A DNA stretch of 64,000 nucleotides, taken from Fulvia fulva (taxonomy: Eukaryota > Ascomycota > Dothideomycetes > Mycosphaerellales > Mycosphaerellaceae). Positions 56,476 to 64,000 of the stretch are shown piece after piece. The stretch is from contig NC_063017.1 in assembly GCF_020509005.1 (NCBI RefSeq), positions 2,666,001 to 2,730,000 of the forward strand. The letters run 5' to 3'. Each line of letters opens with the position of its first letter. Position 1 is the first letter of the stretch. Position numbers and translations under genes: made by a program. The notes beneath the pieces are model-generated. The model did no database searches and had not been told where the DNA came from. It saw only the letters and a program-made list of their open reading frames with translations.

Positions 56476-59400
56476 ATGGAGAACGAGACTGGGTTTATAA
56501 GAAAGAGAGCAGCACCTCTTCTGACAAGAGAGAACCACGAAACATGGTTCAAGCTGATGAGAATACACCTGGTATCAAAGCAGGTTGACTGGGTCCTCGA
56601 AGACATCATCACGGACATTCCCGCTGCAACCCCATCTATAGCGACACCCTCTACATCATCGGAGTCATCCCTTCCTTTGGATCAAGCGATAAGGAAGGCA
56701 TCGTACAGACGGCACAATGCAACGGCCCTGTATGAGATGTACATCTGTCTGTCGACAGATGACCAAGAGATGACATACGAGATCCGGCATGCGAAGGAGT
56801 TGTGGGAATGGGCTGAAGCTAAATATAAGAGAAGACTTCTCGCTACTGGAAGAAGTTTGCTTCAGCAATACACCAATTTCGTGATGACAGAAGACCAGTC
56901 TATAGATGACGCCTGGCAGGAGCTTAGCTCAATTGCAAGGAGGGCTGTTTCAATCTCGCCTCAGTTCCAAGACATCAAGACTGAGGACAGAAAGATCCAG
57001 CAACTCTTAGCAGCTCTGCCAGACTCATTTGGCTCAATTCGCGATGCAATTGATGCCCAGGTGAATCTCTCACCACAAGACATTCTTGCAATTCTTAGGG
57101 AGAAGCAAGAATCAATGATTCATCAAGGGACAGCCATGTTCGCTAAGAAGGGTTTCCAGGGCAAGCTCACGTGCCATCTCTGCGGTGGTGACCATTTTAT
57201 GAGCAAGTGCCCACACCTTTCTGCAGCTCAGCAGGCTGTTAGGAACAAGGACAAACTAGCTAGGGTTACCTACCCTGCTAAGAGACAACCGTCACCACCT
57301 CGTAGGAGGTCATCATCACCAAACCTTCGTGATGTCCTCAAGGTGATGACGGACCTTGCAAAGCAGATGAAGGAGAGCCGCAAGCCAAAGGCCTCCTCTA
57401 GTAAGCCTGCAAGGGCCCATGCGACCCAGGAAGACGCATCAGACCCTGAGATACCATCAGAAGATGATGATGTTGATGAGGTTGCCCATTCCACTGTGGA
57501 AGCCAAAGGCAAGTACCCCTCGTCCGAGTGGTTGCTTGACTCTTGTGCATCATCACATATGACTGACCAAGATTCACTATTCAGGACACTGAAGCCTCTT
57601 CAAAAGAGGAAGTGGATCAAGGTTGGGGGTGGCTATCTACAAGCTACACATATGGGAAGTGCAGTAATGGGTGGTCCTTCTGGAAAGCAAATTGTCTTAG
57701 AAAATGTCCTGTTTGTTCCTGGCCTTGGAGTTAGTCTTGTTTCGTGGAATCAGTTCAGCCAACAGTTTGCTGTCCAACCACCCAGTTTCACCCTAAAATC
57801 CTTGTCTGGTAAACCCGTTGCCCAGACCAAACTTCGAGGAGGAGTACCGTTTATCCACTCGATCTCGGAAATTCTTGAGCCACAGCATGCTGGCATACTC
57901 TCTCAAGAACGTGACGGTACCGCTATGGCTAACACTGAGTCCGAAGATCAGTGGGAGCTATGGCATAGAAGATGTGCACACCTTGGCAAGGGACTGCTAA
58001 GAAACCTGCATAGAGTCACTGACAAGAAAGATCCCATTCCTGTTCCTTCTGAACACCAGAATTGCAAGGTCTGCTCCCTTGCAAACATGAGGAAGTTCAA
58101 AGGACCTGCCACAGAGAGGAAAGGGGAGAGGCTGGCCCTCATCTCCATTGACATCTGTGGGCCTTTTCAGGGCGCAGTCTCTAGGCTAGGATACAAATAT
58201 TGGCTTGAGATTGTAGACAACTTCTCTAGGAAGAAGTGGGTAATCCCTTTGAAGGCCAGGAGCGACGCTCCTGCAGCCCTACGGGATTGGAAGGTCCAGG
58301 CAGAACGGCAGTCAAGGTGCTTTCTGTCTGCGATCCGCAGTGATGGTGCAAAGGAAATTCTCGCCTTGCTAAAAGAGTGGGAGAAGGAGTTTGGCACTCA
58401 GATGGACACAACTGATGCCTACAACTCTCTTCAAAATGGACCTGTGGAAAGGTCAATTCAAGCCTCTGAGAACACAGTCCGGGCTATGCTTGAAGACTCT
58501 GGCATGCCAGTTGAGTTCTGGCCAGAAGCTTTGCAAGCACAGACTGTGATCAGAAACAGACTGCCTAATGGTCCGATCATTGATGGTATTGCTCTTTCAC
58601 CAGAAGAAGCCTTTACTGGCCAAGTACCGTCAGTCGACCATTTCCGCGTCTGGGGATGCAAAGCTGTGGTCTATGTAGACCCAAGAGCCCAACCTCAAGG
58701 CTTGAGGAGAGACAAGTTGATGAACCGAGGAAAAGAAGCCGTGTTTGTGGGCTACTCAGAAAACACCACAAAACAATGGCTGTTCTGGGATCCCGACATG
58801 AAAGCAATAAAAGCGCATAGTCACGTCGACTGGTTTGAGAATGAGAAGGGGGGAGATATGGATCTTGGTATCACCTTCACTAACCAGCCGAGTCGAGCGC
58901 CACAGCGCAATCCTGTTGGGAGGAAGCCCTTTGGGGCGAAATTTTCCGATAGGGGATTATCAGAGACACCGTTACGAAGGCCAGGAGAAAATATTGAGGC
59001 GGTTTCAACACTGTCGAAGGCCGATAACGGTGGATCTGTACAGAACCTACCCAAGTCATCAACACCACAGCAACCGCTGTTTGTGCAACTTCCCCCTCCC
59101 CCAAAGGACATTGGGGAATACCAGAAGTTTGGAGATCAGGGTACTCCAATGAAAGAAAAAGAAGATGTCGTTCAGTTCGACCCATCCGAACACCTAGCGC
59201 CACCTCAGGTTGCAGGCAACAAGAGGTCAAGGGGGGACGGAGATGATAACTCTGAAGAGCATGAGGCTAAACACCATAAGGCTCTTATCGCCCAGATGTT
59301 CCATCTAGACCCTACAATGAGCTGGGTAGAGGAGATTCTGAACGACGTGGAAGAACATGCATTTGCTGCTGTTGGGCAGGCCATAGCCTATCAGCAGGAA

Positions 59401-61002
59401 GTGCCAATCCCAAAGTCCTATAAGGCAGCCGTAGGAGACCCCGAATGGGGACATATGTGGAGAGAGGCAATCGAGAACGAACTTATTGCCTTAGCAAGCA
59501 ACAACACCTGGGAAGCAGTTGTACCGCCAAAGGGTGCGAATCTAATTACTTCTAGGTGGGTCTTTGATGTGAAAAGAATGATTAGTGGAGCCATTGAGAA
59601 GTTCAAGGCAAGACTAGTTGCAAGAGGGTTTTCACAGAAATATGGGGTTGACTTCGAAGAGACCTTTGCACCTACTGTTAGACATGATACTCTCCGAGTA
59701 TTCATGGCAGTAGTATGTGAGAGAGATCTCGAGATGCACCTAGTGGATGTGAATAATGCTTTTACCCAAAGCAGCCTTCTTGAAGACATCTATATGATCC
59801 CACCCCCAGGAGTTGAAGCACCTCCAAACATGGTGTTCAAGGTCCTACGAAGCCTTTATGGGCTTAAGCAAGCAGCTAGAGACTGGAACAAGCTCTGTGT
59901 TGCGAAGCTAGAGAAGATTGGATTTACCCAGTCCCAGGTAGATCCATGCCTACTTATCCATACGGATAGAGACCTTATGGTCCTTACCCATGTGGATGAC
60001 ATACCCATTGCAGCTCCGAAGCTGTCAGATGTTCAGTGGTTTAAGGCTGAGCTTGGAAAAGTGTTTAAGATTAAAGATCTTGGTGAACCTACGAAGATCC
60101 TTGGAATGAGGATTACAAGAGACAGGTCCCAAGGCACTTTGAAGCTTGATCAAGGACACTATGTCCACGCTAACTTAGCCAAGATGAACATGGCTAGAGA
60201 GAAGGCTACGCCAACCCACTCACCTATGGAGAGCTACGAGCATTTAGTACCTACGGCACCTATGGATGAGAGGTGCAACAAACAGGATTACCAGAGCCAC
60301 AATGGTACCTGGATGTGGCCAATGACAATGACAAGGCCAGACTTAGCATTCCCCCTTGGAAGAATTAGCTCATTTGTTGCTGATCCCTCGCAGCAGCATA
60401 TGAAGGCTTTGAAGAAGCTCTCCCGATACCTGCGGTCGTACCCAGACCTAGGTCTTATGTATAGAAAGGGAGGGGGCAATCTCCAGGGATACTCGGACTC
60501 TGACTACGCTATGGACAAAGTGGATAGAGTCTCAATTCTGGGATACGTGTGGTTCCTTTGTGGATCACCTGTGTCCTGGATGAGTAGGAAGCAGAAGTCT
60601 GTTGCAACATCAACAATGGAAGCTGAGTTCATGGCTATGAACGCAGCCGCAAAGCAGTCACAATTTCTTGCTGCTGTCCTCAGGGAAATGGGGTGCCCAG
60701 AACTGGTGGGAAAGAGCTCTTTCCAGCCGAGTGTAAGGGCAAGCAAGGGCACTGTTGACGAGCTAAGGCCAGTCAAGCTCATGGGTGACAACCAAGCCGC
60801 TTTGACACTTGTCAAAGATGCCCATGTGCATGAAAGGTCAAAGCATATTGATGTTGCATATAACTATGTCAGACATCTCTGGTGGCAGAAGAAGATTGCA
60901 GTGGACTACTGCCATACAAAGGACATGGCTGCTGATGGGTTAACAAAGCCCCTCAATGGCCAGCAGTTCCAAAACTTTGTAAGGCAGCTCCAGCTTGCGT
61001 AA
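56476..61002 (+). CDS. copia Gag-Pol polyprotein, intact
   Basis: 1,508 residues from the ATG at 56476 (context AAAAAATGG). The frame is open upstream to 56302, but only through non-ATG codons. Domains: UBN2-type Gag (about 20-200); CCHC knuckle from C233 (CHLCGGDHFMSKC); protease W-L-L-D355-S-C, with Cys where Gly is usual; integrase zinc domain H497, H502, C530, C533; integrase core D559, D623 and E658 (DD35E spacing); RT (about 1005-1260) with HVDD at 1172-1175; RNase H with D1341, E1382 and D1438. The order PR-IN-RT-RH is diagnostic of Ty1/copia. The single frame means Gag and Pol are made together. All catalytic acids are present. Confidence 0.95.
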   Translation: MENETGFIRKRAAPLLTRENHETWFKLMRIHLVSKQVDWVLEDIITDIPAATPSIATPSTSSESSLPLDQAIRKASYRRHNATALYEMYICLSTDDQEMTYEIRHAKELWEWAEAKYKRRLLATGRSLLQQYTNFVMTEDQSIDDAWQELSSIARRAVSISPQFQDIKTEDRKIQQLLAALPDSFGSIRDAIDAQVNLSPQDILAILREKQESMIHQGTAMFAKKGFQGKLTCHLCGGDHFMSKCPHLSAAQQAVRNKDKLARVTYPAKRQPSPPRRRSSSPNLRDVLKVMTDLAKQMKESRKPKASSSKPARAHATQEDASDPEIPSEDDDVDEVAHSTVEAKGKYPSSEWLLDSCASSHMTDQDSLFRTLKPLQKRKWIKVGGGYLQATHMGSAVMGGPSGKQIVLENVLFVPGLGVSLVSWNQFSQQFAVQPPSFTLKSLSGKPVAQTKLRGGVPFIHSISEILEPQHAGILSQERDGTAMANTESEDQWELWHRRCAHLGKGLLRNLHRVTDKKDPIPVPSEHQNCKVCSLANMRKFKGPATERKGERLALISIDICGPFQGAVSRLGYKYWLEIVDNFSRKKWVIPLKARSDAPAALRDWKVQAERQSRCFLSAIRSDGAKEILALLKEWEKEFGTQMDTTDAYNSLQNGPVERSIQASENTVRAMLEDSGMPVEFWPEALQAQTVIRNRLPNGPIIDGIALSPEEAFTGQVPSVDHFRVWGCKAVVYVDPRAQPQGLRRDKLMNRGKEAVFVGYSENTTKQWLFWDPDMKAIKAHSHVDWFENEKGGDMDLGITFTNQPSRAPQRNPVGRKPFGAKFSDRGLSETPLRRPGENIEAVSTLSKADNGGSVQNLPKSSTPQQPLFVQLPPPPKDIGEYQKFGDQGTPMKEKEDVVQFDPSEHLAPPQVAGNKRSRGDGDDNSEEHEAKHHKALIAQMFHLDPTMSWVEEILNDVEEHAFAAVGQAIAYQQEVPIPKSYKAAVGDPEWGHMWREAIENELIALASNNTWEAVVPPKGANLITSRWVFDVKRMISGAIEKFKARLVARGFSQKYGVDFEETFAPTVRHDTLRVFMAVVCERDLEMHLVDVNNAFTQSSLLEDIYMIPPPGVEAPPNMVFKVLRSLYGLKQAARDWNKLCVAKLEKIGFTQSQVDPCLLIHTDRDLMVLTHVDDIPIAAPKLSDVQWFKAELGKVFKIKDLGEPTKILGMRITRDRSQGTLKLDQGHYVHANLAKMNMAREKATPTHSPMESYEHLVPTAPMDERCNKQDYQSHNGTWMWPMTMTRPDLAFPLGRISSFVADPSQQHMKALKKLSRYLRSYPDLGLMYRKGGGNLQGYSDSDYAMDKVDRVSILGYVWFLCGSPVSWMSRKQKSVATSTMEAEFMAMNAAAKQSQFLAAVLREMGCPELVGKSSFQPSVRASKGTVDELRPVKLMGDNQAALTLVKDAHVHERSKHIDVAYNYVRHLWWQKKIAVDYCHTKDMAADGLTKPLNGQQFQNFVRQLQLA

Positions 61003-61028
61003 AGGGATTGTAGGAGACCATGTGGCCT

Positions 61029-61037
61029 GAGTGGGAG
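61029..61037 (+). other. Polypurine tract of copia
   Basis: GAGTGGGAG abuts the 3' LTR. It is short and has one T, but in the expected place for second-strand priming. Confidence 0.65.
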
Positions 61038-61271
61038 TGTTGAGAACATACAGGCCGCAGGACAAGCATGTAGGTGTGGGTGTGTCATGTGATTAGATCA
61101 CGTGACTAGGGTTTGCCAGCCTATAGGCTGGCCAACATCCGGACACCTAGCATCTACCTACACCAACACCGGCGATACTGTATGTAGATACACGCTATCC
61201 CATTGGGTCCTTCTTCGTCTTTAGTGTGATCCGCCGTCTTCTACTGCTGCGTAACTCGTACCTGTTTAACA
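61038..61271 (+). repeat. 3' LTR of copia
   Basis: 234 bp. Three differences from the 5' LTR: A at 61223, T at 61242 and T at 61252. Each creates TpA from TpG or CpA. Confidence 0.95.
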
Positions 61272-61276
61272 GAACA
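61272..61276. repeat. Target-site duplication of copia, right copy
   Basis: GAACA, matching 55,730-55,734. Confidence 0.92.
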
Positions 61277-61711
61277 TATACTACTAAGATGCCCGTAGTA
61301 GGCGAGAGGTAGGGGAAATTAGAGGCACTAAGCGGGAAGGAGAGACTACAAGTTAATTATTAGGGACAAAGGCAACATTCGCCGAATCTCTCGGTGGATA
61401 CTATAGTAGGGATACCTCTAGCAGTTTAGCCTCGCGAGCGAGACGGAGGAGTAGATAGACAAGAGGCGGAAGCGAGGGGGGTTATAGATAGGGTAGTTAT
61501 TAGGGCAGGCCTATAACACTAGCGTACCCCTAATAAGGGAAATTTAAGACGACAACGAGGAGGAAAAGACAGGCGGGAAGGAGGAGGGGTTTTTACTAAT
61601 ACGGTTTCCCCTCTATATATACAAAAACAAGATAGTATAGCTATATAGGCTAAAGGGCACTATAACAGCTTGATGAAATATCTATCTATCTATCTATATA
61701 TATATATATAT

Positions 61712-63680
61712 ATTGTTTATTATACTATTATAGAGCTTATTAGCCTATATAGCTATACTACCTACTTCTAGTTATAAAGAGGAAACTCGTATTATAAAGT
61801 AAAAACCCCTCTCCTCTCCTATACGTTCTTAACCTTACCTTCTTTTGTATTTTCCTTATTAAGGGTATACTAGTATTATAGGCCTACCCTAATAACTACC
61901 CTATCTATACCCCCTTAACCTTCCGCCTCTTCTCTATCTACTCCTCCGTCTCGCTAGCTAGCGCGAACTGTTTAAGAAAGCCCTACTATAGTATCTACTA
62001 TACTATCCGTCTTACGTCTCGCTTATCCGTTACGATTAACTAGTAGTCGCGTCTTACTACCTTAGCTCTCTACTAGCCTCGTCCTTCTACCTATTACGGG
62101 CACTATAGTATTATATACTCCGGGTTCTATAACGGGTAGTTATACTAGTATACTAGGCTATATACGTCCGGGACTTTCCTTCTATATAGGTAGGCCCTTA
62201 ACCCGATATATTCGGACCTAATCTATATCGCAATGCTTACTTCGGCCCTTATAAGGTTACGGTAGAGTAGGTAGTTATGTCTCTAGAAGGGGCGTAAGGC
62301 TAGGGGTTCTCGATTTAGTAGGGGATTCTCTTTCTATTCCTATTCCTAAAGGTAGCCCGCTACCTACTCTACGAGGCTTTACGTCTTTATCTCGTTACCC
62401 TTTTTCCTCCGTACCTTTTCCTTCTCCTCGTTCCTCTCTAGCTACTCCTAGGTTCGCTTAACGACTTTAAACGTACGTAGGTCGTCTTACTTTTAGCTTT
62501 AACGTACCCTAAGGCTAGGTAGTCGGTCGTACCTCCTAGTAATCTTCTCTTTAAGTTCCGAATAGCTTATTATACTAGATAATCCGCCGTCTTCCTAGCG
62601 TATTAGATCCTTATTCCCTTAATATAATGATTAATTAGGGGCACCCTATCTCTACCTCCGCTACTCTCGTTAGCGTTATCTTATAGGCTCCTAGTATCCG
62701 TCTAAGGTTCGCGGCCTACGTCCGGTTTAGGGGTCTCTCTATCCGCTTCGGGATCGGTTTACCTACTCCTCCTATCCTCTATATCTAGGCCCCGTAGAGT
62801 ATTACTAGTTTTACGATCGTCTTATATATAATCCTTACCTTATTAAACGTAGCTCCCTATATTAACGTTATAAGTCTCGTTATTATAGCCTCGTTAACCT
62901 AGGCTCTATTCTAGGCTTTCCTAATCTAGGGGTTCTAGCTAAGCTTAGGGTCTAGCTAGATTCCTAGGACTCGTAATTCGGGAGAGGGATTCGTTACGTA
63001 ACCCTAGATAGTTACTATTACTTATATATTATAGTAGGTTCTTACCTTACTAAAGTAGATAAGCTAGTACTTTTCCGGGGCGAAACGGGCGCCGTATCGA
63101 CGTACCTATTCCTCGTATACCTCGTATCTTTCTATAAGTAGCCGGTAGTTTTCTTCAGTCGTTATTAACTAAGCTAGGATATTCGTATCCTCGACAAACC
63201 CCAAGGCCGACGTCTATAGTAAGGTAAGTAGTAGGATTAGGTCCGCTATTAAGATTAAGAAGAGGATCGGTAATAGTATTAAGCCCTAGAGGATCCCGTA
63301 TTCTATATATATAAGGTTACCCTCCTTACGCTTCCTAAGGACAATCTACATTATTCTCTCCTTAAGGAAGGAGTTTACAAAACTTATTACCTACCGCGGG
63401 ATTCCTTTTTACCGTAGAATATAGAGGAGTCGCTCGTAGGAGACGTTATTAAATACCCCTAAGATATTAAGAGACAATAGTAATATAACCCTATTCCGTC
63501 TATAGTACTAGAGAGTATAAATCTATTCGGTAATAAGCTCTATAGCCGTTAGGGTAGATCGTTTACTCCTACTACCTATCTATATCTCTAGGAGTAGGTT
63601 ATTATCCTCGACGAGCTATATAATTCTTCTTACTACGACCTTCTCTAGTATCTTTCCGATTATATTTAGGAGTACGATAA
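61712..63680 (-). mobile_element. LINE family E, inverted copy, RIP-mutated
   Basis: Reverse-complement relative of 42,125-43,930, covering the 3' end back to RT. The RT catalytic block reads LGFVEDTNIL (about 63,180), with Glu for the first Asp; this is not a RIP change, so the copy may descend from an already defective source or carry a separate mutation. The beginning of the element is lost near 63,680. Confidence 0.65.
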
Positions 63681-64000
63681 AGACACGCTAGCTATATAGC
63701 TCTATCGAGACCTAGATAGCGACGACGACGGTAGTAGACGACCGAGAGTAAGGGGAGACGAGTAGAGGACGCTCTATAAGAAGGCGGAAGAGATAGTAGC
63801 GGTAGAAGAAGGGAGATTCCCGGAGAGACTACTAAAAGAAGTAATAAGCGAACTACTCGGGGGACTAAAGGCGCTTAAACAATAAATAAGCACTACGAGT
63901 AATAGGGCAATCGAGGTAGTAATACGAAACGCGAGAAATAACCCTTAAAGAGACCCGAGATAGACCTAGGGCCTAACGACCTAGGTAATAATCGTGAGCT
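63681..64000. other. Unassigned RIP-affected repeat DNA at the window end
   Basis: A/G-rich plus strand with ORF1-like composition (charged residues when read through stops), resembling the LINE D ORF1 start region (about 51,400-51,600) in style but not clearly aligned. Possibly the beginning of another LINE. Confidence 0.35.

Larger units (their letters stand above)
55735..61271 (+). mobile_element. Intact Ty1/copia LTR retrotransposon
   Basis: 5,537 bp with 234-bp LTRs (TGTTGAG...TTTAACA), GAACA target duplication, primer-binding site, one uninterrupted polyprotein gene and a polypurine tract. The element has normal CpA and TpG content and stands out sharply from the RIP-affected LINE D that it interrupts. 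LTRs differ at three positions. All parts needed for movement appear present. Confidence 0.96.
51015..61699 (+). mobile_element. LINE family D, near full length, RIP-destroyed, split by a copia element
   Basis: The element occupies 51,015-55,734 and 61,277-61,699; removing the copia insertion restores continuity (about 5.1 kb). ORF1 (about 51,300-52,500) has a knuckle region with QCF and QYGY near 52,110. The endonuclease (about 52,600-53,300) has LLGDFNLYYL near 53,040. RT includes KALGLDRILN (about 53,980), SLLSLDIVGAFDNV (about 54,375) and GFVDDINIL (about 54,655). The C-terminal CGYLSQNLEH block is where copia inserted (about 55,710-55,735). The tail is (TATC)n at 61,679-61,699. Stops are almost all RIP-type. 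Confidence 0.8.

Noticed and set aside
19230..64000. Centromere or telomere
   Set aside because: No TTAGGG-type repeats, and identifiable transposons explain nearly all of the block. A centromeric or subtelomeric location is possible but cannot be shown from sequence.
19393..64000. Starship-type giant mobile element carrying cargo genes
   Set aside because: No tyrosine recombinase (DUF3435) captain and no cargo genes are visible; the block is all retrotransposon and Fot1 DNA.

Overview
The window looks like nuclear DNA of a filamentous ascomycete (Pezizomycotina; a Dothideomycete would fit, but this is only a guess). The reasons are introns of about 50-60 nt with GTAAGT/GTATGT donors and CTAAC/CTGAC branch sites, fungal orthologues (SMP3, YTP1, SWI5, RFX factor, YOP1), and a repeat region in which CpA/TpG has been almost wholly replaced by TpA. 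That last pattern is the mark of repeat-induced point mutation (RIP).

Part one (1 to about 19,130) is ordinary gene-dense DNA. In order: SMP3-type GPI mannosyltransferase (+), a membrane/ankyrin protein (-), a weak hypothetical ORF (+), a GT8 glycosyltransferase (-), a YTP1-family membrane protein (-), SWI5 (+), an apparently frameshifted gene with an F-box-like motif (-), a small F-box-like gene (+), an RFX transcription factor (-), YOP1 (+), and an unresolved gene fragment beside the repeat boundary. I reassembled exon structures by hand. Six genes needed joins, and each join restores a family-typical sequence or a clean reading frame. Nothing suggests an operon or a biosynthetic cluster. 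The RFX and YOP1 genes share an 879-bp divergent promoter that contains a good X-box candidate, which suggests RFX autoregulation.

Part two (about 19,130 to 64,000) is a nest of transposable elements. A complete but RIP-destroyed Ty3/gypsy element (19,393-26,612) has both LTRs, a polypurine tract and a 5-bp target duplication. It is followed by a RIP-destroyed Fot1/pogo transposase cut by another LTR element, and then by about ten non-LTR retrotransposon (LINE) copies or fragments of at least four families (called A, C, D and E here) in both orientations. Several end in (GATA)n tails. One family A copy (44,901-50,952) is full length, has a 12-bp target duplication and is only lightly mutated; a second copy of the same family (28,496-31,660) is heavily mutated. 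The pair lets the mutation spectrum be read directly. One LINE (36,977-39,827) is a chimera of families A and D.

The youngest insertion is an intact Ty1/copia element (55,735-61,271), inserted into a RIP-destroyed family D LINE. It has a 1,508-codon uninterrupted polyprotein, two 234-bp LTRs with three differences, a 5-bp target duplication, and a primer-binding site that matches the anticodon arm of initiator tRNA-Met. All three LTR differences are RIP-type changes close to the mutated right flank.

I found no tRNA, rRNA, CRISPR, telomere repeat or toxin gene. I see no wholly new enzymatic system. The most notable things are the RIP gradient, the chimeric LINE, the iterated motifs in the LINE 5' leader, and the candidate RFX autoregulatory site.
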